Part shown: one piece after another, positions 1-11,355 of the stretch
Numbering within the stretch: position 1 is the stretch's first letter
Layout of the letters: each line of letters begins with the position of its first letter
Source: Mycoemilia scoparia
Taxonomy: Eukaryota > Kickxellomycota > Kickxellomycetes > Kickxellales > Kickxellaceae
DNA: 64,000 bases
Direction of reading: 5' to 3'
NCBI GenBank assembly: GCA_027575805.1
Contig: JANBPU010000003.1
Span: 62,001 to 126,000, forward strand
Program-made: the position numbers and the translations under genes
Notes under the pieces: model-generated
Told to the model about the DNA's origin: nothing
The model's input: the letters and a program-made list of their open reading frames with translations, nothing else
Database searches by the model: none

Positions 1-269
1 AGACTCACTCGCATTCATTCCAATGCAATAAAGCAGGATTAATAGTTTGTAAATAAAGATACACGGGCTCATTGCGGTTTATTTTGATGTGAAAAATGAT
101 GTGATAAAACTAGTGGAATGGCCTTGCGAGTGACAGCATCTTGATAATAAGTCTGTATCAACAAATTGCAGATGGTTTCATAGAAAAAGATTCCCCCTTC
201 CTATTTTGCCGCTGATCAGTCATTTGCAATAAAATGAACATTTTCAAAAATCAGGTAGGTGATTCTAAT
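1..269. other. Spacer at the left edge, downstream of EXO1
   Basis: AT-rich sequence beyond the EXO1 stop codon. It includes likely 3' UTR with AATAAA-like stretches read on the minus strand. I see no supported coding exon, although it could hold the end of a gene outside the window. Confidence 0.4.
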
Positions 270-2885
270 TTAGTTTTTAGGTATAAATCCGAACTCCTTG
301 AGACTTGGGCCCTTGGCCACTTGCTCATTTGGTCGCTTCAGGGGCGATTTAAATGTAGATGGGGACGGACTCTTTGTTTTCCGACCCCAAGTCGCTGATC
401 TCGAAATAATCGGGGCACCTACAAAACAGGAAATTTATCATTGATTAAAATACTTTTTGTTTCATATTTTTTAACCACAAAAGCACGACGTCACTGATAA
501 ATTGTCTTTTCAGCTTCATGCCTGCATAGGACTTACTTTTCGGGGTCCTTGACGCTGATGCAGCGGTAGAAATCTTCCTTCTTGGTGTTTCCTGGCTTCT
601 AGATGGCAAATAAGCACTGAGACTAGGAGGACATGGTAGCATCCCCTATGTGGTTATAATAGACACAAAACACATAAATATCCCTTGTGGTAACCAATCT
701 ATGTTTTTCTTTTGAAGTTTCAATGAAATGTAGTATTGTTGCATACAAAACCTATCCCACTTACATTTGCCGATTTCTGTGTCACCCCGTTGCTGAAATT
801 GCGGAAAGGGTTGCTGGATCTAAGAAATGCAGCTTTACCAAACAGATCCTCCCTCTGCCTGCTATTGGATGGTGTAATATTCTCTTTGCAATTCTGGTCT
901 CCCTCTGGGCTTTCTCCATCGTCCAGCCCAGAATGGCAGGTGGTTTGGGAATTAGGCTGTGACCAGAAATATTTGCTGGATGTCTCAGTCGATATTGCTG
1001 CATAAAGTTCCGTTGACTTTGTTCTCTTGTTACTGAGTTGGCTTTTGTAAAAGCTGGTTTCTTTCTCTACTTTTTCTATTTGATTATAGATCATATATAT
1101 GTTTTAGAGCACCCCCTCCCAAAAAAATATACATCGTTATATACGCTAATTGTATGTAAACATACCAATGACTGTTTCTTGTGTATTTTCTATGCTCGAA
1201 CCGATATATGTGCTATCTTGGCTGTCATAAACTTGGCTCGACCTTTTGAGACCATTCTCCTCACCCCCAAGCTTTTGCTTCGATGGCATACGAAGCGATA
1301 AAACCTATTGATTGCACGAGATCCTGTTGGAAGGTGTTGCAAAAATATCATAAAGACTGAGAAATTCACGTGTATCTATTTGTGTATATACATTACCTTG
1401 TGTTGTGGAGTAGGACTGTATATCATTCCAGGTCTGAGAGACAACTGAGGGGGCAATATCTGTGTCTTTAATGGCTTGTGGTCTATTGGGTTTATTTCGC
1501 CTCGTGCGATAGCGTCAGCAGTTTCGTCATCCATATATCTTTATAAATCCAGACCAGAAACAAAACAGTTGGTTATATGTATAAAAATAATAGGAATTGC
1601 AAAACCTCTGCATTTGTAATTAGGCAACAAAATGAATAGATGCTTAACCTACGCTCCAATGAAGTCCCAGGTCTTGGCTTCAGGACCTCCGGGCAATGGC
1701 GTGACGGTGGTTAGTTTTTTCAAGACAGGGTCGTATACCCGCTGATGCAAAAATGTCAGATCAGCTCTCTTGAATTCCTTGTAATAATCCGGCGGCACGC
1801 TATAACCGCCTATTTTTATCTTTTGAATAGCCGCTTCCACGGTCTTTCCGGCAGACAGAAACTTGTGTGCCCTTTTGAGCCCAATTCCTTGGATCGAATT
1901 CAAATAGTCACACCCAGACAATATGCACAGATGCCGAATCATCTCGTCAGTCCACCCGGCCAAAGAAATGCATTTGACCCTGTAAAGCAAATCCCGATCA
2001 AAGAGCGTCCCATTACCATACTGGTCCATCTTGAAAAACACTCGTTTAACACCATATGGTATAACATCTGAATCCTCGGTAATGATGGCCGAGATTATGC
2101 CTTTCTTTTCCAGGTATGCTAGCTGGGCGTCTGCTTCATAAGGTGCTACGATGTACTGGACACCCTCCCTTTTAAGTTCCTAAATACCAAAAAGAATACG
2201 GGATGAATAATGAGATGTCGCCGGCCGCGTTTGAATGCAAAGGTTTTGCCTTAGATCTCTACCTCAATTACAGCCTTGGCCATATCTGGAGTCACCTCAA
2301 GTGCTCTTTGGAAATACTCAAAGGCTGGTTTTCTGTTGGGCCCATTCCACAATCGCATTCCCTCTTCAAAATTCCTCTTTTTCCGCCTAAATAAACCAGT
2401 AATGGGGTTGAGAGCATTATTTAGCCCATCACATAACTTCAAAGCAGGACAAAGCATAGCTGTTTTCAAACAGGACTTTGAATACGTACACAGCGCGCTC
2501 ATCTTCGGTTACTTGTTTGGAAGGTAGATTTCCACCATCAAAAACTAAATAAGGCGTCACGTTGGCGTTTCTGAGGAGATGAACTTTACGCATCACATAG
2601 TCTATATATCTAGCGGCCCACAACAAACAAATATAGTTATAATACACCCAATTGCCATACCGCATGGTGGTAGTGGTGCTGCTGCTGTTGCTGAGAGAAA
2701 AAAATTATTCATGTGCTTGCTTACAGTCTAGTTGGATTTCCAAGTGCCAATTCGGTGGCACACGAGAAACTCCCCTTGTATAGCCACACATATGTATCTA
2801 TTCCAACTGTGTGTCCTGCTAGTTCGCGAATGTGCGACTGTACCTGTGCCTCACGCAACAGGGGCAATAGCCCAGTAATTCCCAT
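270..2885 (-). CDS. EXO1: Exonuclease 1, XPG/FEN1-family 5'-3' exonuclease and flap endonuclease (multi-exon)
   Basis: The product should resect 5' ends at breaks and act in mismatch and recombination repair in the nucleus. The start is the ATG at 2885: it opens MGITGLLPLLREA, the invariant XPG N-terminus whose first residues are part of the active site. Exon 1 ends near 2730 (donor GTAAGC) and joins, over an intron with a CAG-rich stretch, an exon giving LYIDYVMRKV and PYLVFDGGNLPSK. The next exons give EGMRLWNG, then the acidic XPG-I block APYEADAQLAYL and ITEDSDVIPYG, then the helix-hairpin-helix GCDYLNSIQGIGLKRAHKFL (about 1900). A poorly conserved tail follows (about 1560-1390, 1094-750 and 640-532). 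The last exon, 420-270, is basic and ends GFIPKN. All expected metal-binding acidic blocks are visible. The family is certain; internal splice sites were read by eye and the tail exons are less sure. Confidence 0.9.
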
Positions 2886-3724
2886 TGTAGAATTTGAGTT
2901 GGTGCTTCACACAGCTTGGCGTGCTATGAGTTTGAGCAACAGGCAGGGTGAAATGCACAAAGAAACAGAGTCCTCTGCTCACGATACTTTTGCTATAACT
3001 ATGGTGTTATATATATATATATATAGTGGAGAAGCTAGGAAGTATATAAATAAATAAGGATATAGTACAAAGAAAACCATACAATGTCTGGCACCAATAC
3101 AAATATTAGTGGTCTTTTATCAAGAGTTTAAGGAAGACCATGAGTGTTTCTTATAGGAGAGTAGCTGTCTAGTCTAGTCTAAACACCCTTGAGTAAAATA
3201 GAGTCCAAATTAACCAATATGCAATTTTCCATTGTTCGACGATTAATATCAACCCATTAATACCCTCACATTGATACTTTGTACATGCTCACACCCATCT
3301 ATTATGTTAAGCTTGTTTTATGATTCCGCTTGGACTGTTGCCAAATAAGAACCAAGCCTTTCATAAAGAAATAGATAAATTAAAGGAGACTTTGGGCTTG
3401 TAATAAAAACTCAAATGTGTCATTTTTACGTGGGACTTTTTGGTCATGGTTCATTTGGGTAAGCGTTCATAGAGTCAATGCAAGAATCACATAACAGACA
3501 GATCATACAACTTTAAATGAGATAAAGTGTATTAAAATGAAGCTTGATCGTGATAAAATGGCATGTTCTTGCACTGCCAAACCCCTCAAATAAAGCTGTA
3601 CTAAGTCAGTTTGAGTCAATGTTATACATGTAAATGACATAATGGTTTGTGATGTATATAATCTTCAACCCTTTTTAAATAAAAGCCATTGCAACTAAAC
3701 ATATCAATACCCTATGTTATCACG
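2886..3724. other. Spacer between EXO1 and the small mitochondrial-type gene
   Basis: This is AT-rich sequence holding a (TA)n run at about 3008-3026. The 5' part should contain the EXO1 promoter and the 3' part the UTR of the next gene. No exon is supported on either strand. Confidence 0.45.
3008..3026. repeat. (TA)n microsatellite
   Basis: An uninterrupted TA run upstream of EXO1. Confidence 0.8.
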
Positions 3725-4207
3725 CTACAGCTTTGAAATCCGCATGTTTGGATCAGTCATCTTGAATTTGTGTGTCTTGTTTCTACGCAAGCGTCTCTGC
3801 TTTGCCTAATACATATATAGATAACCAAAATGAATAATTATTATATATTATATTCCTGTCCGTTGGATATTTCCATCATCTTTACTATGTATACTTCTTT
3901 TTTTTTCTGTACATACCTTCAGCATTCCCTTTAGCACAGCAGTCTTTTGACGCTTTTTTCCAGAACTGAATTCTCGTACCTGACTAAATTGTTCAACCGG
4001 CTTTGCTTGTATTAATTGAGAGACGCTTGGAATCTTTTGGAAACTTGATAGTCCGGAATATGGGCGATTAAAAGGCAGTCTTGAGAGTAGAGACTGATTG
4101 GCTCCCCTCATAATGCTGGTTGACATTAACCTTAATGAAAACATGTTTGTCAAAAAAATGTGTGGATCAGCTTTGGTGTTAGCGATTGCAGTGGGTACTA
4201 ATTTCAA
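3725..4207 (-). CDS. Small basic protein with a mitochondrial-type N-terminus, two exons; function not recognised
   Basis: Exon 1 ends in AAG followed by donor GTATGT (about 3918). Exon 2 (about 3793-3725) is joined in frame by a TTAG acceptor and stops at 3725-3727. The product has 115 residues from the ATG at 4207, or 94 if the ATG at 4144 is used. From the second start the N-terminus is rich in Arg, Ser and Leu without acids (FSLRLMSTSIMRG), as in mitochondrial presequences. The C-terminal 35 residues are strongly basic: KKRQKTAVLKGMLK, AKQRRLRRNKTHKFKM, then TDPNMRISKL. This resembles small mitochondrial ribosomal or mRNA-processing proteins in style, but I could not match it to one. The clean intron joining two conserved-looking basic segments is the main evidence that it is real. 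Confidence 0.6.
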
Positions 4208-5078
4208 CCCTTAGATTCTTGAGTAAAAAAGAAAAGGAAAAAAGACGTGTATATATATATATATATATATATATAAAGGTGTTAAAAGATAGAGTTTAAA
4301 AAAGAGATAAACACAGCAATCAACAGTCCTGGCTTGCAATTTGATGGACTACTTGGTCAATAATATCAACCAGCTTTGCAAGGCCTATGCTTAAAGCGTG
4401 CAAGTTAAATAAAGCTTTAGAATGATCTAATCCCGCTACTGATCTGCGTTCCTGATTTGATTAGCCACCAATATACTACTCTATCATCTATGATGACAGC
4501 CTATAAGACAAACACTAGAGAGGTCCAAAAGCGATATATAAATATTGAAAAGGAAAATAATATATTGAAAAAGAGGGAATGGAAATTTAAAAAGACAGAA
4601 CAAAGACCTGTAATTTTACACAGAAATCGGATAGTTTGATGAGATAAGCTGAATAATGATGACTAGTTATTTGGTATAAAGGTGGTTAGTATATAGCATG
4701 CTTGTAGAGTAAGGTTGAATTGATTTCTTTGGGTGTGTGTATGTGTATGTGTATGTGTGCGATCCAGGCAATATTCACACATATAAACGCTCAATAGACA
4801 CGATTTTTGTAGCTTTTAGGCGATAGTCTTGGGTGGTGTCATAATAAGTGACCAAAAGTTGTCAAAACTGTTAAATTGGACTGGCCATGCATAGCCAATC
4901 CTGTTTGTGGAATGTTCGTTTGAGGGCGTAATGGGCTGATAATAATTATTTTGCATATCACCAACACCACATGTTGTAGGGATAGCGATTGAACAATTAA
5001 TATGGCAATGCCAGACGTTATCAGATCTTTGCACAGCCAAACAAACACAATCCAAGTCGAATATCGCCAGCAGCTTAA
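4208..5078. other. Spacer with TA and TG repeats
   Basis: AT-rich spacer with a long (TA)n run at 4249-4275 and GTGTATGTGTATGTGTATGT-type repeats near 4734-4760. A 60-codon reading frame at 4457-4639 is Lys/Asn-rich and has no support. No gene is seen. Confidence 0.45.
4249..4275. repeat. (TA)n microsatellite
   Basis: About 13 TA units, within 50 bp upstream of the start codon of the small mitochondrial-type gene on the minus strand. Confidence 0.85.
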
Positions 5079-6482
5079 TTAATTGACAGCTTCATTTCCT
5101 TGAGAAATCTGCCACTTGAAATACTCGTATGTGGTCCAGCTAATAGCCGTTGCTGGCATGTTGGCAATTGTACGAGGCGCAACACCACGGAAGAACCCAG
5201 CAATGCCCTGGCGCCTGTAGATGATGCGGAATGCTGTGACCATGGAGTTGGCAGACCGAATTTCCTTCTCAGTTGAAAGTCCGCGAGTCTGAAGCAGTGT
5301 CTTGGCACAATCTATGGGGGTTGTGATTGCAGAGGCAATGGCACCAGCTATACCGCCAGAAACGACGTGGGTCAGTGGTGAGTATTGCCCGCTTGGGTTA
5401 AGAGTCTTTCTGAAAACCTCATATGAACCAAACTGGATGGACTGGAACGGAATATTCATGGTCAAGGTGGTAGGATAGGACACATAGAAGGCCCGTGGCC
5501 CTTCCCGCTGGAGGATCTTGACAGCACAGTTGACAATGTTTTTATAGTAGGCACCACTGATCTGCATCCGCTGTTTGACAACTAAAAGTAGAGAGCCAAG
5601 TAAATCATTAGGATCGACAGGTCACAACTGATAGATACATATATACCCCCTGCCCATCATCATATGGGGCTCAGCTCCATGATATGGACATGCTTGAAAA
5701 TCTCCACACCAACAATAAAAAACCAGTTATTGATTATTCTGGTAAATATTTTTGCTTACCATCAAAAGGATTTAAAAGCGCATCGCTGATTATTGTTGCT
5801 ATACCTCCGGCGGCACCTATTCAATGGTTGTCAAAAAATACAAGGACATGATCCTTAATATTTGCCTCGGAGCAAAACAGAGTCGCTATATATAAGCTAT
5901 TCGGGTGAAAAGGGGAGGCTTACCTGCTGCTAGGGGATGTAAATGGGATGGATCGGATGTGCCTCCCAGCATTTTCTTGGCTTGCTCATAGGCAGCAAAA
6001 TAAATGGCGTGTGCAGGGCCAGCCCCCAGAACAACAGACATGACGCCCCTCCAAAGAGATCGGGCGCCTTCTGTTGTGGATATGAGACGGAAAGCGTGGG
6101 TTACGCTAGTGTACATTGTTTGGGAGGAAGAGCTGCTGACTATTTGCATGCGCGTCTATTTGCAGAAGAAGGTTCGATTGTTAGCAACGATGTTTAGTAG
6201 AGATAGACAGCGAGGTATTAGCTGATAACCCATCGGATCCATGGCGGCCATAACCATGCTCCCCTCTATCCGCCACACTTGGGTGGTTTTGGAGCCTGTA
6301 TAAAAATGGCAAAAAGGACTCACCTTGATGTTGTCAAATGGGTACATTACGGTGTGCTCCATAATTCCGGCAGCAGCACCAGCAATTAAATGCATGGTAA
6401 GGGGGGAAGTTTCGGGGAGCTCTTCGTACCCATGCTCGGCTTCGTGCTGTGGTAAGGTGTTCTTTTGTTCGACCATGTTCAT
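5079..6482 (-). CDS. MRS4: Mitoferrin, mitochondrial carrier for iron (MRS3/MRS4 type)
   Basis: This is an inner-membrane carrier (SLC25 family) that brings iron into the matrix for Fe-S cluster and haem synthesis. Four exons read in frame. Exon 1 starts at 6482 and contains LIAGAAAGIMEHTVMYPFDN followed by IK before a GTGAGT donor. It joins TRMQIVSSSSSQ (about 6165). The second repeat has GAAGGIATIISDALLNPFD joined to VVKQRMQISG (about 5582). The third ends TPIDCAKTLLQTRG and NMPATAISWTTYEYFK. All three P-x-D-x-x-K carrier signatures are present. LGAGPAHAIYFAAYE and TMNIPFQSIQFGSYE match mitoferrins closely rather than other carriers. Length is normal for the family. Exon joins were found by eye. 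Confidence 0.93.
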
Positions 6483-7013
6483 GTTGAGAGTGGGGCAGTT
6501 GTAAACCTGATACTATTCGTATACCTATGTCAATATTATTTACAGATAAGGTAGGGGGAGGTGAGACAAAGCGGGCTGATGATTGGGTGTAGCACGGCCT
6601 CCTGATATGATTATAAAAGCGATGCCAATATAGCAATGGGTACCAAAAGCTAGTCCCTAATGGTAAAAGATAATTATGCGAGGGAGGGAAAATAGAGTAA
6701 GGAGAGATGGAGGGATGAAAGAAACTAGCAAAATATTGATGGCCTGCTCAAGACTTTAGGTGGCCAAGGATAATTATATACCAGGTAGCTCTTGACTGGA
6801 TACACAATGACGGAGTAAATTAAGAGAAAGCACTTTGGTTATTGAGAGTGTGAGGCTTTTTCCCGCAATGGATCTATAAGTGAGTACCCAGCCAATCATT
6901 TTACCATAACTTTTGTGCGCATTATGACACACAATATCTGATGCCAGAAAAATTTGCATCTGATTTCATTCCACCAGACCCACATTTTATTTTCTGAACA
7001 GAGTCTGAGCTTG
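6483..7013. other. Divergent promoter region of mitoferrin (-) and MsrB (+)
   Basis: A spacer of 531 bp between two divergent start codons. It should hold both promoters. I see no repeat, RNA or additional exon. Confidence 0.5.
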
Positions 7014-8081
7014 ATGTATCGACGTCTTTACTCTTTCTACCACTGTGCCGCCACACCCAAACTTCTGCTAAACCCAACTAAACCAACGCAGATTTTCCGA
7101 CAAACAAAACGCTTTAGTCGCAACCAGAGTTCCAAAAAGATGTCTTCCCAACAGTCTAATGGATCAGCAATTCCCGAGACCGAGACCGAGTGGCGTGCTG
7201 TTCTCTCGCCTGAGCAATTCAGGGTTCTTCGCCAGAAGGGAACCGAGGCACCAGGCACCGGAGAGTACAACAAGCACAAAGAATCAGGTAGGCACTGCCG
7301 CAACAACATTTCAATCAGATAATGATGCTCTGGCCATATCGCTTTCAAAATGATATGGGAAAATCTCCCCAACCCTGCGCTTTGTAGTAACATTCTTCTG
7401 GAACTTGCATTTCTTGGCCGTCTGTGGTCGCTCTGTTGCTCTAGGTGTGTACTCCTGCGCCGGTTGCCATGCCCCCCTTTACAAGTCCACAACAAAGTTT
7501 GACTCCGGCTGTGGCTGGCCGGCCTTCTTTGACGCCATCCCAAGTAAGTAAGATACTCTGTTTATCCGAGCTTTGAGACCCATGTCCGCTGCAATCCATG
7601 GTGCTCTCTTGGCAAACAACTACATTTGTCATGGTTTCCCTTTCATGGACTTTCCGCCAGTTTAATATATTCCTTCTCCCCAAAAGTCGCTCTTTGGCAT
7701 GCACATGTGCGTCGTTTGGCATTACTGTCAGATAAACACAATGGCCTGTCCAGCCACCAAGCGCTCACAATTTTCCTCCCCACAACAAGAAAAAAGACCC
7801 ACTTTTAGTAATAACCATCGCACAACAATAGCTGCTTTGATATGATTCACATATTAACCCCCCTATTTTTATCAAAAATTTTGCTTTTCATCTTATCAGA
7901 TGCCGTTAACCGCCACACTGACGATTCCCTTGGGATGTCTCGTATCGAAATAACTTGTGCCAAGTGCGGTGGCCATCTGGGCCATGTCTTTAAGGGCGAA
8001 GGCTTCCCAACGCCCACCAATGAGCGCCACTGTGTAAACAGTATTAGCTTGTCTTTCAATAATGACCCAAACGTCAAGTAA
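7014..8081 (+). CDS. Peptide-methionine (R)-S-oxide reductase, MsrB, three exons
   Basis: MsrB reduces the R form of methionine sulfoxide in oxidised proteins. Exon 1 carries [20 protein letters not shown] and ends with donor GTAGGC at 7288. Exon 2 (from 7445) gives [14 protein letters not shown] and [15 protein letters not shown]. Exon 3 (from 7900) gives [20 protein letters not shown] and RHCVNSISL. The two CxxC pairs bind the structural zinc and the RHCVN cysteine is the catalytic one, so the enzyme should be active. There are two in-frame starts. The ATG at 7014 gives a 42-residue Arg-rich, acid-free extension typical of a mitochondrial presequence; the ATG at 7140 (MSSQQSNG) gives a cytosolic-type product. 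I annotate the longer form and infer possible dual targeting. Confidence 0.93.
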
Positions 8082-8934
8082 ATGGCTCTTTGATCTCCCC
8101 TATTTTATTAGCTTCAATTTATTCTCCGGATCGACAGCCTTATTGCTATTTATTATGTCTTGCCCAATAAAATGTATTATTCGCTGCCTGTATACCTTGG
8201 CCTGCTTTACAAACCTTCATTCGTTTGCCACAATGTCTTTATTTTAAGGCCCTGGTATCTCCATTACTACCTGCTTGTGTCCCAACCAGAGTTATAATAT
8301 ACTTGAATACGTTACATGACAGAACCTCATCTAAAAGTGCACCAGAATAATATCTCCAATACTAGTCTAAACGTACGGCTAATATCTAAGGGAATATACT
8401 AGTACCTTTTAGAAGAGACCCTGCTATATGAGCAACTACCATTTAATAGCAAATGATCACCCTTTAAAAACAATTGCACACATCAGTGGATACCTTTCAA
8501 GGGGGCTTATGATACATGCCCCCACCCTTATCACTTTTGATTGGGACTTTAATCTTTATGAAATAACAAAGGTGGCCATGATAATGCTGGTATTATCACT
8601 CGCTAGCCTCATTCTTCCTTATGATGACTTTGATGGGATTGGAGACCCCAGCATTTTGTCATGGGATTATCTAAGCACCTGAATACTACTTTTGCAAAGA
8701 GCTAAGGAATCAAAATTGTTAGATTAAAATATAATAGCACGTGATTAGCCCATAAATATCAAAAATTCATGCATATGTTATTTCACGAGTTGATTTTTTT
8801 GACAAGATTTAGATTTCATCCTTATTTGGGCCTTTCATTTTACTACAAAGTATCAATATCCACAGGATTGGGATAAAAAGAGAGGAATATAGAAGGGATT
8901 GATAATAACAACAGCAGCAATAATAATAATAAAA
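8082..8934. other. Spacer between MsrB and PPIE
   Basis: AT-rich DNA. An 84-codon frame at 8428-8682 has no recognisable motif and no splice-linked partner, so I do not call it. A TAA-rich run at about 8908-8930 lies just before the PPIE start. Confidence 0.4.
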
Positions 8935-11355
8935 ATGTCTAGCTTAGCATTGGGAAATAAGGATAAATCTATTCTATTTGTTGGTAAGACCTACTCTGAG
9001 TATGGTACATTTGAATGGATGGTATTGAATATTGCTGAGACATATTAATGTGAATTTACTATAACACTGATCTATATCGGATATATATATATATATGTAA
9101 ATTAATAGGCGGGTTGCCACAAGAAGTAACAGAAGAAACTCTGTGTGCCGCATTCCTTCCTTTTGGTGTTATTACAGAGGTCAATCTACCAAATGATCCA
9201 AAAACACGTAAGTAATATAAAATGATAATTTCTCATCTGCAACTCATTATAATACTATTGTTACAATTGTTCTTATACTAGCATTATTTTGGCGCTGTCA
9301 TTGGCAATCAACCACTGCATGCGACTTTTTTATACACCCTGAAGACAATATACATAGAGGATTTGGGTTTGTCGAATTCGAAGATCCAGATGATGCAGCT
9401 GCGGCTCTAGATAACATGAATAGATCTGAGATGTTTGGAAGAACAATTCATGTCAAAGTAGCACGTCCTGGAAAAATGTTTGAAAAATCTTCAAGAGCCA
9501 GTAAGCATTCAAGACTTTTTACTACTGGCATTTTTAGAGAAGCAGATGTACACTCAAAGCGCTGTCATTATTTGTCAATGTGCTCATATCTTTTGTTTTA
9601 TTTATAATAGTCTGGAATGAAGAGGGTTGGCTGGAAAAGCATGCCATTGGTAGTACTGATATAAAGGACCAAGTTGAAGACGCATCCCTTCAAACAAACA
9701 ACCCAAAGTAAGTAGACACGCATACCCACCGAAAGAATATATGTATGATGAGGAAATAGCCAAACGCTTCCCCCCTGAATGAATGGCCAAAGGGGCCAAC
9801 ACTCTTCCATGTGCACATACATGAGTGTTTCAAATTCAAAAATAGTCAATTCTAATTTAAGAAAAATGCATATCGGACACAATTTTAATTTTGTTTACTT
9901 TTTTTAACAGGGTGTTTATTGAACTCGAGATAAGTGGCCGACCTGCAGGCAGAGTTGAAATGGAGCTGAGAGCAGATGTTGTGCCGAGGACAGCTGAGTA
10001 AGTGTATCAATGATTCCTGTGCCTATAGAAGAGATTTGAGAATATCACAAATACTACTTTGTTTACATTTCCAGAATTTCACAAACACACCAAATTATAC
10101 CAACTTACATCCAATGCTTATAGGAACTTCCGCCAACTGTAAGTTATTTACGAATTCATAATGTGGCAATGTTTGGGATTTGGGATTTTTCTGACATATT
10201 TATTTTGGTCATACACAGGTGCACACACCAAAAAGGATTTGGATACAAAAACAGTGTATTCCATAGAGTAAGTGTTAATATGGATCATGATTTTTGAAGG
10301 GTAGCATCTTTTGGTGGCCAACGATTATAGGGGGCAATCGCAGCCAGATGGGTGATCACAGTCTATTAGCGAATGGCCATCCTTCAGAAATAACTACCCA
10401 TATGGTCTGATTTCAGTTGGAATCAAATGTATGGTGGACAGAAATGGGCCCTCATCAGATTTTGGCCCAATCGCCAGATGTTTATATACAACTCTCCCAG
10501 GGACCCATTTTGCCCAAGGCCTGGCGAACTTTGACCATGTGGGCAATAATTTTTGAAGGGTGCCTCCTTTTGGTGGGCAATGATTATAGGGGCAATCACA
10601 GCCAAATAAGCGACTAGCCCTTCAAAAATAATCGCCCATATAGACAACCCCTTTTTTATGTTACAGCAAAGAGCCCAGTCCAGCTCATTTGAATGCACAT
10701 ATTTTACTATAACATCTTTGGGCGGTAATTGTGCTTTGTAGGTTATACCACAATTTATGTGCCAAGGAGGTATGTATTTGGCTCGAAAAAAGCCCTCTGA
10801 TGCATTTATTCTTTGTGAAAATTGCCGATCTGAAGCAAAGCGCAAATGATACAGGGGTTTGGCTTGTGAGATCAGGGGGTGGTTGCTCGCACACACCCAC
10901 AGAAATGGCATGTATTCAAACTCCATTACTCTCCTGGTATGTAGGTGACTTTGAAAATGGTAATGGCACTGGAGGAAAGTCTATATACGGAAAAAAATTC
11001 GAGGATGAGAATTTCATCCTAAAACACGATGAAGCTGGCTTATTATCTATGGCAAACTCAGGGCCCGGGACCAATGGCTCGCAATTCTTTATCACTCTTG
11101 ACAAGACTCCATGGTAAGCTGATATCGAGATATATTACATAACAATGCGAAAGAAGTTGTAAAGAGAAGGTCTGCTCTATTGAGCGTTGGCTGACTTGGA
11201 CGTTTGTGTGTGTATGCTATAGGCTTGACGGGAAGCATGTTGTGTTTGGAAAAGTCACATCAGGAATGGAGATCGTGAGAATGATGGAGGCTCTTGGGTC
11301 CAAGGCAGGAAAGACTTCAAAAGAAATTTCCGTTGCCGGCTGTGGTGAGATCTAA
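8935..11355 (+). CDS. RRM-containing cyclophilin, PPIE/Cyp33 type peptidyl-prolyl isomerase (about nine exons)
   Basis: This is a nuclear protein with an N-terminal RNA-recognition motif and a C-terminal cyclophilin domain, linked in other eukaryotes to the spliceosome. The start [12 protein letters not shown] leads into RNP2 LFVGG (split by an intron at 8983-9107) and [10 protein letters not shown] (RNP1). Conserved [20 protein letters not shown] follows, then a linker. The isomerase domain begins [19 protein letters not shown], continues [20 protein letters not shown] and VFHR (catalytic Arg), then the tiny exon [10 protein letters not shown], then [29 protein letters not shown] and [10 protein letters not shown]. 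It ends at TAA 11353-11355. The intron between VFHR and VIPQF (about 10270-10740) carries two inverted-repeat elements and a family Z fragment. Domain order and length match PPIE. Confidence 0.93.
10278..10404. mobile_element. MITE-like inverted-repeat element, copy A, in a PPIE intron
   Basis: The left end ATATGGATCATGATTTTTGA and right end CAGAAATAACTACCCATAT are imperfect inverted repeats. The internal part has the family core TTTTGGTGGCCAACGATTAT followed by AGGGGGCAATCGCAGCC. It belongs to the same family as the copies at 10536, 19577, 21463, 51462, 53083 and 63728. It has no coding capacity, about 127 bp. Confidence 0.8.
10405..10535 (-). pseudogene. Family Z fragment between two MITE copies, in a PPIE intron
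   Basis: Read on the minus strand, this stretch gives [20 protein letters not shown]. It matches GPKYEGTFLPTICFIPSE at about 15.8 kb and GPKYEDPYLPISRLITSEF at 53.3 kb. The length differences between copies are whole codons. It is too short and interrupted to be a gene. Confidence 0.55.
10536..10641. mobile_element. MITE-like inverted-repeat element, copy B, in a PPIE intron
   Basis: The left end is CATGTGGGCAATAATTTTTG and the right end CTTCAAAAATAATCGCCCAT, a near-perfect inverted repeat about 106 bp apart. The core is TTTTGGTGGGCAATGATTAT plus AGGGGCAATCACAGCCAAAT. This is the shortest clear copy. Confidence 0.85.

Noticed and set aside
4457..4639. 60-codon Lys-rich frame upstream of the small mitochondrial-type gene
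   Set aside because: Low-complexity Lys/Asn sequence in AT-rich DNA with no supporting features.
8428..8682. 84-codon open frame between MsrB and PPIE
   Set aside because: No motif, no splice-linked exon and AT-driven composition. Length is within what chance gives in AT-rich DNA.
10423..10926. 167-codon minus-strand frame across the PPIE intron
   Set aside because: It runs through both MITE B and true PPIE exons on the other strand. The apparent length is a by-product of the inverted repeat.
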